A stretch of DNA of 64,000 nt from Marinomonas mediterranea MMB-1 (GTDB lineage Bacteria > Pseudomonadota > Gammaproteobacteria > Pseudomonadales > Marinomonadaceae), in the NCBI RefSeq assembly GCF_000192865.1, contig NC_015276.1, positions 2,356,001 through 2,420,000 on the forward strand, read 5' to 3'. The position numbers and the translations under genes are program-made. Below the pieces are notes generated by a model. It ran no database searches and was not told the origin of the DNA. It saw nothing but the letters and a program-made list of their open reading frames with translations. The first letter of the stretch is position 1, and each line of letters begins with the position of its first letter. Shown here piece after piece: positions 25,690 through 35,092 of this stretch.

Positions 25690-26283
25690 TTACGCGACTC
25701 TTAGTCTACGGCTGTTGGCGTAGTCTTTTGTAATTACTTCATAAAGCCTTGCGAAGCTAGTAGGGCGAGATAGGTCTACATTGATTTTCAATTGCCTAAT
25801 AATATCATGCGCTGAAACCAAGCCTCGAATAGCCTGAGACTCTTCATCCACAACCAAAAGGTGTTGATACTTATTTTCTCTCTGGCTAAACAGCAAAGAC
25901 TCTACATCCACTCCTTTCAATGAAGTGTAAGAAAGCGCAAGCAGGTTTTCTTTCGCTCTCATTACATCGATAGCAAGAAGTTCTTCTCGGCTATAGCCTT
26001 GTGCAGCCTGCTTGATGAATGTTTCATCACTTAGATCTTCCAGACTGACTACTCCTATGAATTTATTATCCGCATCGACTACCAGCTTCATCCTAACGTG
26101 CTCTTTTTTCATGACATTAACAAGAATGTCAGCGCGCAGCGTTGGCTCAATAATACGAGGAATTCTCGTATTAAAATCAGTAAACACTTTCGTTGCAGGA
26201 GAATATAAGCCTGTCGCTTCAGAAACTTCAGGCCACACTAAATCAGTAATTTCTTTCGCAGAAACATAAGTAAGAGTTTTCAT
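25690..26283 (-). CDS. Tandem CBS-domain protein
   Basis: 197 residues. Two CBS motifs are visible: RADILVNVMKKEHVRMKLVV with FIGVVSLEDLSDE, and VESLLFSQRENKYQHLLVVD with IRGLVSAHDIIRQL. There is no attached catalytic or membrane domain. CBS pairs bind adenine nucleotides and act as energy or ionic sensors. The N-terminal 45 residues are not assigned. The small exported protein gene lies immediately upstream on the same strand, 36 bp away. Confidence 0.9.
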   Translation of the reverse strand: MKTLTYVSAKEITDLVWPEVSEATGLYSPATKVFTDFNTRIPRIIEPTLRADILVNVMKKEHVRMKLVVDADNKFIGVVSLEDLSDETFIKQAAQGYSREELLAIDVMRAKENLLALSYTSLKGVDVESLLFSQRENKYQHLLVVDEESQAIRGLVSAHDIIRQLKINVDLSRPTSFARLYEVITKDYANSRRLRVA

Positions 26284-26319
26284 TTTGTATTCCTTAATCG
26301 ATTAAATAAAAAAAGCAGT

Positions 26320-26628
26320 TCAACTGGTGATTAAGAAAGTGAGAGGGGGAGCTCTACCAACAAAGGAATAGTAGTCCGTAGGAGTAACATTAACGTCGAC
26401 CGGAACAGGGTGACTTGGTAAAAGCGCATCCTTTGGGTTGACGCTAACAAGCAAACCAAGTAAGTCGATGTCTGGCTGCGGAATATCTTTGTTTAGATCG
26501 ACAACAAGAATTGAGACGGAAGCACTAGCGATGCCTGAGTCAAAGTCACGCTCAAGTGCTTGCACACTACTGCACAGTGTTAGCAGTAGTGGTATAAGCA
26601 ACAAATAGATTGCGATGACACGATTCAT
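26320..26628 (-). CDS. Small exported protein of unknown function
   Basis: 102 residues with a clear signal peptide (MNRVIAIYLLLIPLLLTLCS, probable cleavage after SVQA). The mature part, about 78 residues, has no cysteines and no recognisable motif; it is proline- and aspartate-rich (DIPQPDIDLLGLLVSVNP and DVNVTPTDYY). It may be co-transcribed with the CBS gene. I do not recognise it. Confidence 0.6.
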   Translation of the reverse strand: MNRVIAIYLLLIPLLLTLCSSVQALERDFDSGIASASVSILVVDLNKDIPQPDIDLLGLLVSVNPKDALLPSHPVPVDVNVTPTDYYSFVGRAPPLTFLITS

Positions 26629-27007
26629 TGAGACACGCCTTAATGATTCTGAATGCTTTTAGTCTAGCGCTATCTATTTCGGATTAGCAATTAGTTATTG
26701 TTAACCAATACCAATAAATCCAATTTATTACACTTTTTTAGAGCATTGTTCATAAAAGGTTAAGATGTCAATTTATAAGACTCTATTTCAGAGAGCATGC
26801 TGGTAATTTGCTCACTCGTTGAACGAGTGGTATTTTTCGTCTTAGATATTGACCCTAAAATTGTCCGAAGTTTTAACTCACGTGATTTATTGATGCTTGT
26901 TTTTCGAAAGTCCACCAGCCAGAGCCTAAGTACGCACAAGAACAAAAAAAACCACCTCATGGGTGGTTTTTTATCAGTTTTTTTTCGCTCAAATAAGAGT
27001 CTATTGA
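26629..27007. other. Noncoding stretch between gcvP and the small exported protein gene
   Basis: No gene is supported. It holds the promoter side of the gene ending at 26320, a dyad CACTCGTT-G-AACGAGTG (26813-26829), and the gcvP terminator at 26945-26972. A plus-strand frame at 26797-27030 crosses that terminator and has no ribosome site. Confidence 0.6.
26945..26972. terminator. gcvP terminator (bidirectional)
   Basis: AAAAAAACCACC, loop TCATG, GGTGGTTTTTT: an A run, GC stem and T run, 36 bp past the gcvP stop on the minus strand. Confidence 0.9.
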
Positions 27008-29866
27008 CTAGTTCTCGTAGCTTTCGATAGGAGGGCACTCACAGTATAAGTTTCTATCGCCATAAACGTTGTCTATACGGCCCACTGGCGGCCAATATTT
27101 TCGAGATTTAATCCATGTTAACGGATACGCAGCTTCTTCTCTTGAGTAGGCGTGCGCCCAATCTGACTCAAGAAGGCTTGCGGCAGTATGAGGTGCATTA
27201 ACAAGTGGGTTGTCATCGATTGACCATTCGCCATCCTGAACTTTGCGAATCTCGTTTCGAATTTGAATCATGGCGTCACTAAAGCGATCCAGCTCTTCTT
27301 TGCTTTCTGATTCAGTTGGCTCGATCATGAGTGTTCCAGCAACAGGGAAAGACATTGTTGGAGCATGAAAGCCAAAATCCATTAAGCGTTTAGCAATGTC
27401 TTCTTCGCTGATTCCTGACTCTGCTTTTATCGGGCGAATATCAATAATACATTCGTGAGCCACAGTGCCATTTGCGCCAGTATAGAGAACAGGGTAATGA
27501 TCGCCTAGACGCTTAGCAATGTAGTTTGCATTTAGAATAGCGTGATGTGTCGCACTTCGAAGACCTCTGTCTCCCATCATTTTGATGTACATCCAAGTGA
27601 TGACCAAAATACTTGCACTGCCGTACGGAGCAGCCGAGATCGCACCATGCTGCTCACTTTGTTGCGTAACAGGACTCACCGCATGACCTGGGAGGAAGGG
27701 TGCTAAATGCGATTTAACACCGATTGGCCCCATACCTGGACCGCCGCCGCCGTGAGGAATACAGAATGTTTTATGCAGGTTAAGGTGAGATACATCTCCA
27801 CCAAATGAGCCTGGAGGTGCAACACCCAATAAGGCATTAAGGTTGGCGCCATCGATGTATACTTGACCACCAAACTTATGAACAACCTCACATACCTCAC
27901 GAATATGCTCTTCAAATACACCGTGTGTAGAAGGGTAGGTCGCCATAATGCAGCTTAAGTTATCAGCATGCTGTTCTGCTTTCGCTGTGAGGTCGTCTAG
28001 ATCAATATTGCCATTGTCGTCACATTTTACGATAACCACTTTCATGCCGGCGAGTGCGGCAGACGCTGGATTCGTTCCATGAGCAGAACTTGGGATAAGG
28101 CAAATATTGCGATGAGCATCGCCGCGTGACTTATGATACTTGTCAATTGCTACAAGACCAGCGTACTCACCTTGTGCACCCGAGTTTGGCTGAAGTGAGA
28201 TCGTATCGTACCCTGTTGCCTTAGAAAGCATTTGAATCAGTTCATCTAGAAGCTGATGATAGCCTTCTACTTGTGCTTTTGGTGCGAATGGATGGATTCG
28301 ACCAAATTCAGCCCAAGTTACAGGAATCATTTCAGATGCTGCGTTCAGCTTCATTGTACAAGAACCAAGAGGGATCATGCTTTGGTTTAGGGCAATGTCC
28401 TTCACCTCAAGATGACGCATATAACGCATTAGTTCAGTCTCACTGTGGTGAGTATTGAAAACAGGGTGCGTTAGTATTGCATCCGTTCTCGCAAGCTCAG
28501 CATTGAAACCAAACTCTACACCATTATCTAGCGCAGACTCGTCAAGTGTCACGCCAAATACGCCAGCAAGATCAATCAAGTCTTGGAAAGCGGTTGTTTC
28601 GCTCATAGAAAGAGAAACTGTTTCATCACTTGCTTTAAACAGGTTGATGTTTTTGGCTTCAGCCGCAGACAAAATGGCGTCGGTATTTGACCCTGTTTCG
28701 ATAACCAATGTATCGAAGTAGGTGTCATTCAGCGTGTATTTTGCTTTAAGAGCTTTAGCAAGAATATCTGTGAATCCAGCAACGCGAGAAGCAATTTTCT
28801 TTAAGCCATCCGGCCCATGATATACGGCGTAGAACCCTGCCATCATTGCTAAAAGAGCCTGAGCAGTACAAATATTAGAAGTCGCTTTTTCGCGACGAAT
28901 ATGTTGCTCTCGAGTTTGCATTGCCATGCGCAGTGCAGGCTTGCCATGACTGTCTTTGGACACACCGATGACACGTCCAGGCATTGATCGCTTATATTTA
29001 TCTTTGGTTGCAAGGAAGGCTGCATGCGGACCACCGAAGCCCATTGGCACGCCAAATCGTTGTGCACTACCAACAACAATATCAACGCCAAAATCGCCAG
29101 GCGACTTAAGAAGTACAAGAGATAATAAGTCCACCGACGTAGTCACAAGGGCTTTTTGTGCGTGCGCTTTTTCGACAACGTCAGTTAGATCTACAACATT
29201 GCCGTCTAGCCCCGGGTACTGAAGCACAACACCAAATACGTCGTGTTGATCCAATGTGTCTATGCTAGCGCAGACTACTTCAATATCTAATAGCTCGGCA
29301 CGTGTTTTTACAACATCAATTGTTTGCGGCAGGCAATTATCAGCAACAAAAAGCACATTGCTTTTTTTACGGTTGGAGCGCTGCATTAGTGTCATCGCTT
29401 CAGCAGCGGCGGTTGCCTCATCCAACAAAGAGGCGTTAGATATTTCCATTCCAGTTAAATCAATGACAACTTGTTGGAAATTAAGTAGCGCTTCAAGTCG
29501 GCCTTGAGAGATTTCTGGTTGATAAGGCGTGTAGGCAGTATACCAGCCAGGATTTTCCAAAAGGTTGCGTAATATAGGTGCAGGTACAAATGTATCGTGA
29601 TACCCCATACCAATAAAGCTGCGTGCAATGGTGTTTTTAACGGCGATCGATTTAAGCTCAGTTAATGCATCATTTTCACTGATTGGTTGCTCGGTCAAAT
29701 CAATATCTGTTTGATGGATAGCGCTTGGAACGGTTTGCTCAATCAGCGCATCTAGAGAGGGTGCGCCAATAGTGTCCAGCATTTTTTGTTTTTCTGACGA
29801 GTCGGGACCAATGTGACGAGCTAAAAACTCATCCTTGCCTAATAAATCGCGGATGCACGAAGTCAT
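27008..29866 (-). CDS. gcvP: Glycine dehydrogenase (decarboxylating), P-protein
   Basis: 952 residues, full-length single-chain P-protein. It decarboxylates glycine and passes the aminomethyl group to lipoyl-GcvH. The pyridoxal phosphate Lys is about 699 in HLNLHKTFCIPHGGGG. The N-terminal FLARHIGPDSSEKQKML and PYQPEISQGRLEALLNFQ are family landmarks. gcvH follows upstream on the same strand with a 150-bp gap, and gcvT is separate and divergent. Confidence 0.98.
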   Translation of the reverse strand: MTSCIRDLLGKDEFLARHIGPDSSEKQKMLDTIGAPSLDALIEQTVPSAIHQTDIDLTEQPISENDALTELKSIAVKNTIARSFIGMGYHDTFVPAPILRNLLENPGWYTAYTPYQPEISQGRLEALLNFQQVVIDLTGMEISNASLLDEATAAAEAMTLMQRSNRKKSNVLFVADNCLPQTIDVVKTRAELLDIEVVCASIDTLDQHDVFGVVLQYPGLDGNVVDLTDVVEKAHAQKALVTTSVDLLSLVLLKSPGDFGVDIVVGSAQRFGVPMGFGGPHAAFLATKDKYKRSMPGRVIGVSKDSHGKPALRMAMQTREQHIRREKATSNICTAQALLAMMAGFYAVYHGPDGLKKIASRVAGFTDILAKALKAKYTLNDTYFDTLVIETGSNTDAILSAAEAKNINLFKASDETVSLSMSETTAFQDLIDLAGVFGVTLDESALDNGVEFGFNAELARTDAILTHPVFNTHHSETELMRYMRHLEVKDIALNQSMIPLGSCTMKLNAASEMIPVTWAEFGRIHPFAPKAQVEGYHQLLDELIQMLSKATGYDTISLQPNSGAQGEYAGLVAIDKYHKSRGDAHRNICLIPSSAHGTNPASAALAGMKVVIVKCDDNGNIDLDDLTAKAEQHADNLSCIMATYPSTHGVFEEHIREVCEVVHKFGGQVYIDGANLNALLGVAPPGSFGGDVSHLNLHKTFCIPHGGGGPGMGPIGVKSHLAPFLPGHAVSPVTQQSEQHGAISAAPYGSASILVITWMYIKMMGDRGLRSATHHAILNANYIAKRLGDHYPVLYTGANGTVAHECIIDIRPIKAESGISEEDIAKRLMDFGFHAPTMSFPVAGTLMIEPTESESKEELDRFSDAMIQIRNEIRKVQDGEWSIDDNPLVNAPHTAASLLESDWAHAYSREEAAYPLTWIKSRKYWPPVGRIDNVYGDRNLYCECPPIESYEN

Positions 29867-30016
29867 GATGATATCACCTGTACAATAAATGATGTTTTGT
29901 ATGTGAGGGTAAGAGTGCCCAATGAAAGTGATTTGGCATTAGGATGCAATCGCTCTCGTTTTTCACCTTTTATAAAGGTAAAGGGCACTATTGGAATTCT
30001 TTTTTAAGCGGACAGC

Positions 30017-30403
30017 TTATTCTTCGATTGAGGCTGTGTAGCCTTCAGCATCAAGAAGTTTGCTAAGATCAGCGTCTTCAGCTAATTTAATTTTTGCGAT
30101 CCACGCGTCATTATATGGAGACTCATTAATTAACTCAGGAGAGTCTTCTAGCGCTTCGTTCACTTCGACAACAATACCTGTTACTGGTGCATAGATATCG
30201 GAGGCTGCTTTTACAGATTCAACCAGAGAGAATTGCTCTGTTGCTGTCACGTCTGCATCTAGATCTGGCAGCTCAACATAAACAACATCGCCAAGCAGAT
30301 CTTGTGCGTGATCTGTAATACCGACGGTTACAGTACCGTCTCCATTATCAAGCACCCACTCATGTGAATCCGCATACTTAAGGTTAGTTGGAATATTGCT
30401 CAT
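30017..30403 (-). CDS. gcvH: Glycine cleavage system H-protein
   Basis: 128 residues. Lys65 in FSLVESVKAASDIYAP is the lipoylation site; YADSHEWVLDNGDGTVTVG is the family N-terminus. The lipoyl arm shuttles the aminomethyl group between P-, T- and L-proteins. It lies between gcvP and glyA on the minus strand. Confidence 0.98.
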   Translation of the reverse strand: MSNIPTNLKYADSHEWVLDNGDGTVTVGITDHAQDLLGDVVYVELPDLDADVTATEQFSLVESVKAASDIYAPVTGIVVEVNEALEDSPELINESPYNDAWIAKIKLAEDADLSKLLDAEGYTASIEE

Positions 30404-30426
30404 TTTAATAGTCCCATTAGTAAAAA

Positions 30427-30451
30427 TAGCCCGAGATAACGTATCTCGGGC
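30427..30451 (-). terminator. Hairpin after glyA
   Basis: GCCCGAGATA (30429-30438), loop ACG, TATCTCGGGC (30442-30451): a 10-bp perfect stem 9 bp past the glyA stop, followed on the minus strand by TATTTTTA. It could end glyA mRNA or attenuate read-through into gcvH-gcvP. Confidence 0.75.
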
Positions 30452-30459
30452 ATTTAATA

Positions 30460-31737
30460 TTAACGATAAAGAGGAAATTGCTTACAAAGTTCTAGAACTT
30501 CTTTGCGAACACGCTCTTCAACTTCAGGGTTACCTTCTGGTTTTTCTACCAAACCGTCTAGTACGTCACTGATAAGGTGGCCGACTTTACGTGTTTCTTC
30601 TTCGCCGAAACCACGAGAAGTAATAGCAGGCGTACCAAGACGAACGCCAGAAGTAACCATTGGTTTCTCTGTGTCGAATGGGATACCGTTCTTGTTACAT
30701 GTAATACCAGCACGTTCAAGTGCTTGATCTGCAACGTTACCTTTTAGGCCTTTAGGACGTAGATCAACCAGCATTAGGTGAGTATCTGTACCACCCGTTA
30801 CGATGTCACAACCACGCTCAACCATAACTTCTGCCAATGTTTTAGCGTTTGCAACGACTTGATTGATGTAGTCTTTAAACTCAGGCTTCAATGCTTCACC
30901 AAATGCCACTGCTTTACCAGCAATAACGTGCATTAGTGGGCCACCTTGGTAACCAGGGAATACAGCAGAGTTAATCTTCTTACCAATATCCAAGTTATTC
31001 GATAGAATCATGCCGCCACGAGGACCACGAAGCGTTTTGTGAGTTGTTGTCGTAACAACATGTGCATGCGGAAGTGGAGAAGGATGAGCCCCTGTTGCTA
31101 CCAAGCCAGCAATGTGTGCCATATCAACCATTAAGTAAGCACCAACTTTATCGGCAATCTCACGGAAACGTTTGAAATCGATTTCACGTGGGATCGCTGA
31201 GCCACCAGCAATGATCATTTTTGGCTGACACTCAACGGCTTGCGCTTCTATTGCATCGTAATCCATTAGTAGTGTTTCAGCGTTCACTTCGTATTGAACA
31301 GCATTGAACCACTTGCCAGATTGTGCTGGCGGCGCGCCGTGAGTTAGGTGTCCACCAGAAGATAAAGACATACCCAAAATGGTGTCACCTGGTTGAAGCA
31401 GTGCAAGCATCACCGCACCGTTAGCCTGCGCGCCAGAGTGAGGCTGTACGTTTGCAAACTCACAACCAAATAGTTGCTTCGCACGATCAATAGCCAATTG
31501 CTCAGTAACGTCAACGACCTCACAACCACCGTAGTAACGACGAGTAGGGTAACCTTCAGCGTATTTATTCGTAAGAACAGAACCTTGTGCTTCTAGTACC
31601 GCTTTCGAAACAATGTTTTCGGAAGCGATTAGCTCTATACCAATCTCTTGGCGTTCTTGCTCTTCTGTAAGAGTTGCAAACAATTCTGGGTCGCGCTCAG
31701 AAAGCGCTTGGCTGAAAAATACTTCAGTGTTAGCCAT
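30460..31737 (-). CDS. glyA: Serine hydroxymethyltransferase
   Basis: 425 residues from ATG 31737, chosen because GAGGAAATT sits in front; an upstream in-frame ATG at 31755 adds six residues without a site. It interconverts serine and glycine with tetrahydrofolate. Landmarks are IELIASENIVSKAVLEAQGS, YAEGYPTRRYYGGCE, the PLP Lys at about 234 in VVTTTTHKTLRGPRGG, and VFPGYQGGPLMH. Grouping with gcvP/H/T places it in glycine-serine one-carbon flow. Confidence 0.98.
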   Translation of the reverse strand: MANTEVFFSQALSERDPELFATLTEEQERQEIGIELIASENIVSKAVLEAQGSVLTNKYAEGYPTRRYYGGCEVVDVTEQLAIDRAKQLFGCEFANVQPHSGAQANGAVMLALLQPGDTILGMSLSSGGHLTHGAPPAQSGKWFNAVQYEVNAETLLMDYDAIEAQAVECQPKMIIAGGSAIPREIDFKRFREIADKVGAYLMVDMAHIAGLVATGAHPSPLPHAHVVTTTTHKTLRGPRGGMILSNNLDIGKKINSAVFPGYQGGPLMHVIAGKAVAFGEALKPEFKDYINQVVANAKTLAEVMVERGCDIVTGGTDTHLMLVDLRPKGLKGNVADQALERAGITCNKNGIPFDTEKPMVTSGVRLGTPAITSRGFGEEETRKVGHLISDVLDGLVEKPEGNPEVEERVRKEVLELCKQFPLYR

Positions 31738-31893
31738 GATGGAATTTCCTCTCAAATTAACATTTTTGCAAATGACACAAAAATTCGCGTATATATTAAC
31801 ACTTCATACGTTCAAATGAATGAAAAAAGGTCAACTTCATACGAGTTTATTTTGTGTGCTTTCGAGCTAATTGAAGCACATCATAATTAAAAA

Positions 31894-31909
31894 GTTTCCA
31901 ATTGGAAAC
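31894..31909. promoter_or_regulatory. Palindromic operator candidate, glyA-proximal
   Basis: GTTTCCAATTGGAAAC, a perfect 16-bp dyad identical to the one at 32051-32066. It lies 157 bp upstream of glyA. See the matching site; the cognate regulator is not encoded nearby. Confidence 0.75.
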
Positions 31910-32050
31910 AAAAGTGTCGTTTTTTTTTATTTCATCCCAAAAAACTCCGTTATTGAACCAGTTGGTTAGGCTTTTTTAGCGAATGAGCGCCTGTTAATTG
32001 CAAATTTTTATGGCAAAACCTTGAAACTTTACGTCGTTAGCCTTTATGCT

Positions 32051-32066
32051 GTTTCCAATTGGAAAC
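32051..32066. promoter_or_regulatory. Palindromic operator candidate, gcvT-proximal
   Basis: A second exact GTTTCCAATTGGAAAC, 32 bp before the gcvT start. The two copies start 157 bp apart, close to 15 helical turns, so bound dimers could face the same side and loop the DNA. The 140 bp between them are AT-rich with no gene; I see no glycine riboswitch core. The likely role is control of gcvT and perhaps glyA. Confidence 0.75.
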
Positions 32067-32097
32067 AACGATCCAAATTTTCTACATAGAGGTTTTT

Positions 32098-33192
32098 ATG
32101 AAACGCACTCCCTTATATGACGCTCACATTGACGCTCAAGCCCGTATGGTTGAATTTGCTGGGTATCAAATGCCCGTCCAGTACCCATTAGGCGTAAAAA
32201 AGGAACACTTATGGGTGCGAGAAAATGCAGGCTTATTTGATGTGTCTCACATGGGGCAAGTCATTATTAGCGGTGAAAACGCGAAACAAGAGTTAGAATC
32301 CATTTTACCTGTCGATGTATTAGGCTTATCTCTAAATACTCAGCGTTATAGTTTTTTTACAACACCAGAAGGTGGAATATCGGATGACCTGATGTTTTCA
32401 AATTGGGGCGATCAAGTATTCATGGTCGTTAATGCCGCTTGTAAAGTGCAAGATATTGCCTATTTAAAAGCGCAGCTTAAAACCAGTTCCGTTGTAGAAA
32501 TTGAAGACCGTGCGCTTTTGGCGCTTCAAGGCCCTAAAGCTCGCCAAGCTGCGAAAGCACTGATTCCTGAACTTGCGAGCATGGTGTTTATGCAATCTAT
32601 AAAAGTAGAATGGCAAGGCATCGAACTATGGGTAAGCTGCTCAGGCTATACAGGTGAAGACGGCTATGAGATCTCTGTTCCTGCTAACCAAGCTATTTTA
32701 TTAGCATCTGCGCTAACTTCTATGGAAGAAGTGGAATGGATTGGCCTTGGTGCTCGTGATTCTTTACGTTTAGAGGCGGGTCTTTGTTTATATGGTCATG
32801 ACATAGACACAACAACAAGCCCTATCGAAGCCTCTCTTAATTGGGCGATCCAAAAGGTTCGCCGAACGGGTGGCGAGCGTGAAGGTGGCTTTGTCGGTAG
32901 CGAGGTTATTTTACCGCAATTTGGACAAACCTTAGACCGAAAAAGAGTCGGATTTGTCGTTGAAAGCAAGGCACCTGTTCGCGAAGGTGTCGAAATTGTG
33001 AATGAAGCAAACGAACCTGTAGGAACGGTAACCAGTGGTGGCTTTGCTCCGTCATTAGGCCAGCCTATTGTTATGGCTTATGTTAATACTGCTGATCTCA
33101 ACACGCCTTTATTTGCATTGGTACGTGGCAAGCAACTTCCATTGACTCAAACGAAAATGCCTTTTGTGCCTGCTCGTTTTTATCGCGGCTAA
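32098..33192 (+). CDS. gcvT: Glycine cleavage system aminomethyltransferase, T-protein
   Basis: 364 residues from ATG 32098, with AGAGG nine bases before it. It transfers the methylene group from GcvH to tetrahydrofolate, releasing ammonia. Landmarks: RTPLYDAHIDAQARMVEFAG, LFDVSHMGQV, SCSGYTGEDGYEISVP, GLGARDSLRLEAGLCLYGHD and the C-terminal VTSGGFAPSLGQPIVMAYV. Its separation from gcvHP, divergent from glyA, is a common variant order. Confidence 0.98.
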   Translation: MKRTPLYDAHIDAQARMVEFAGYQMPVQYPLGVKKEHLWVRENAGLFDVSHMGQVIISGENAKQELESILPVDVLGLSLNTQRYSFFTTPEGGISDDLMFSNWGDQVFMVVNAACKVQDIAYLKAQLKTSSVVEIEDRALLALQGPKARQAAKALIPELASMVFMQSIKVEWQGIELWVSCSGYTGEDGYEISVPANQAILLASALTSMEEVEWIGLGARDSLRLEAGLCLYGHDIDTTTSPIEASLNWAIQKVRRTGGEREGGFVGSEVILPQFGQTLDRKRVGFVVESKAPVREGVEIVNEANEPVGTVTSGGFAPSLGQPIVMAYVNTADLNTPLFALVRGKQLPLTQTKMPFVPARFYRG

Positions 33193-33400
33193 AATAGCAA
33201 AAGATCAAACGATACAGGCTCATGTTGCAATGGAGCTCTTTAGAACTTCACCGTAGCACGAGCCTGTCATTCCTTCTCAAATTCAAATTGAGACACTTTA
33301 ATTCAAATTAGATGACGTCTGTTGGATGCTTTGCTGTATCTATGCAATAATTCTTCTTTAATGCAATCAAATAACCCTTCGATAGCCAATAAGGTCACCA

Positions 33401-33943
33401 GTGCTTGTTTCGCGTGATATAGAGTCCGTCTTCCATACATGTTTCTTTGAAAAATTTAATACTGTCTTAATGGGGGACGCTGAAGAACCTTTTTACCGAG
33501 CGTCAGTGAACAGCCAACCCGCGCGTATCGAGTATCGACATGATTATATATCAAGTGCGCTACATGAAACGGCACATTGGTGTGTTGCTGGAACAGAAAG
33601 AAGACAACACGACGATTTCGGTTACTGGTACGAGCCTGATTCACGCAGCCTTTCGCAGCAAAAGATATTTGAAGATGTAGAAGTCTTACCGCAAGCGTAT
33701 GAATGCCTCTTTCAATGGTCATTAGGAAGGGCGTTTCGTGTTAGTGCCGATAACCTAGCGCTGCCAGACTATGACAGTACGCCTTTTCAAAACCGTGTGT
33801 TGGAGAAAGTGTTTTCTCTCTTACCTAATATACCTGAACGCGTTCTATGTTTTGCATCCGCACTTTATAGCTTACGCTTCCCTAATACCACTTTGACACT
33901 TAGCCAACATTTACAGGAATGCTATGAAAATCATTGCCGATGA
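33401..33943 (+). CDS. epmC: Elongation factor P hydroxylase
   Basis: 180 residues from GTG 33401, with AAGG eight bases ahead. The metal-binding motif is HETAHW (His55, Glu56, His59), and FGYWYEPDSRSLSQQKIFEDVE and LRFPNTTLTLSQH match YfcM/EpmC. EpmC hydroxylates the lysylated Lys34 of EF-P. epmA and epmB are not in the window. Its 3' end overlaps pdxB by 20 bp. Confidence 0.93.
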   Translation: MLVSRDIESVFHTCFFEKFNTVLMGDAEEPFYRASVNSQPARIEYRHDYISSALHETAHWCVAGTERRQHDDFGYWYEPDSRSLSQQKIFEDVEVLPQAYECLFQWSLGRAFRVSADNLALPDYDSTPFQNRVLEKVFSLLPNIPERVLCFASALYSLRFPNTTLTLSQHLQECYENHCR

Positions 33944-35051
33944 GAACATGCCCAATGTTTCCACTCTTTTCTCATCTATTGGAGAGGTTTCTCTCACTCC
34001 CGGACGTTCACTATCAAGCGAACAAATAAAAGACGCCGACATTCTACTAGTACGCTCTGTTACCAAAGTAACGGCAACATTGTTAGAAAACAGCAATATC
34101 AAATTTGTTGGTAGCGCCACAATAGGCACGGATCATATTGATCTTGAGTATCTTTCAGAAAACGATATTTGTTTTTCTAGCGCGCCAGGCTGCAACGCCG
34201 ATGCTGTGGCGGATTATGTTTTCAGTGCGTTATCGCACCTTTATTTGAATAAGAAGCTGGAGTGGCTCAACAAGCGTATTGGTATTATTGGCCATGGCAA
34301 TGTTGGAAAAACAGTATATCAACGCTTTAGTGCGCTTGGTTGCGATGTGGTTGCCTACGATCCGTTCGTAGAAAGTGATTCTGTTCGACTTGTATCACTC
34401 GATGAAGTGCTAAATTGCGACATTATTTGTTTACATGCGCCATTAACTAAAACAGGCTTACATCCAACTTATAAAATGCTTGGTAAAGAGCAATTACAAA
34501 AGCTCAAACCGAATACCACCCTTATTTCAGCAGGGCGAGGTGGTGTGGTGTGCGAGGATAGCTTACTTATTCGTCATGATGAACTAGGAGGGAAGCTTAA
34601 TCTGGTTTGGGATGTTTGGAAAAGTGAACCTCATATAAACACCGCTCTTCTAGACAAAGTGGATCTCGCAACTCCTCATATAGCTGGCTATAGTAAACAG
34701 GGAAGAGAAAAAGGGACATGGATGGTTTATCTGGCACTTTGTAAGTTTTTGAATCTTAACCCTAAATTAGACTATTCCAAAGCTATCAGCCAAGGTAACA
34801 TTACCGAAATGTCCTTAAATAAGGACGCTAACTTGCATGAAGCGATCGCAAGAGCTGTTCTAGCTATTTATGATATTTCAAGAGATGACACTCGACTAAG
34901 ACGGAAATACAGAAATGCGCCGTCATTTGAAACGTTTGATTGGCTTCGTAAGCATTATGTTGAAAGAGATGAATTCAACACATGTATCGCGACTCAAACC
35001 TCATACCAAGACGAGTTAAATGCTATTGGCTTTAAGCACTTAAATACATGA
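33924..35051 (+). CDS. pdxB: Erythronate-4-phosphate dehydrogenase
   Basis: 375 residues, the PdxB length. It catalyses the second step of DXP-dependent pyridoxal phosphate synthesis. N-terminal MKIIADENMPNV, GSATIGTDHID, NAD-binding GIIGHGNVGKTVYQRF, LHAPLTKTG, SAGRGGVVCE and the C-terminal PdxB dimerisation domain are visible. PLP supply suits the neighbouring PLP enzymes glyA and gcvP, although no shared regulation is evident. Confidence 0.97.
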   Translation: MKIIADENMPNVSTLFSSIGEVSLTPGRSLSSEQIKDADILLVRSVTKVTATLLENSNIKFVGSATIGTDHIDLEYLSENDICFSSAPGCNADAVADYVFSALSHLYLNKKLEWLNKRIGIIGHGNVGKTVYQRFSALGCDVVAYDPFVESDSVRLVSLDEVLNCDIICLHAPLTKTGLHPTYKMLGKEQLQKLKPNTTLISAGRGGVVCEDSLLIRHDELGGKLNLVWDVWKSEPHINTALLDKVDLATPHIAGYSKQGREKGTWMVYLALCKFLNLNPKLDYSKAISQGNITEMSLNKDANLHEAIARAVLAIYDISRDDTRLRRKYRNAPSFETFDWLRKHYVERDEFNTCIATQTSYQDELNAIGFKHLNT

Positions 35052-35092
35052 CATACTTAAATTAAATAAGAACAAGGTGAGGTAATGCCTAA

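Noticed and set aside
26797..27030. 77-codon plus-strand frame between gcvP and the small exported protein gene
   Set aside because: It runs through the gcvP terminator hairpin and into gcvP itself, has no ribosome site, and its composition does not look like a protein.
31648..31890. Plus-strand frames starting inside glyA and entering the glyA-gcvT gap
   Set aside because: They are antisense to glyA for much of their length and end in AT-rich spacer; no start signal or protein-like pattern.
31738..32097. Glycine riboswitch before gcvT
   Set aside because: I looked for the tandem aptamer features and saw none; the palindromic sites account for the region better.
33214..33267. Terminator after gcvT from ACAGGCTC/GAGCCTGT
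   Set aside because: Only an 8-bp stem with a 38-base loop and no T run; too weak to list as a feature.
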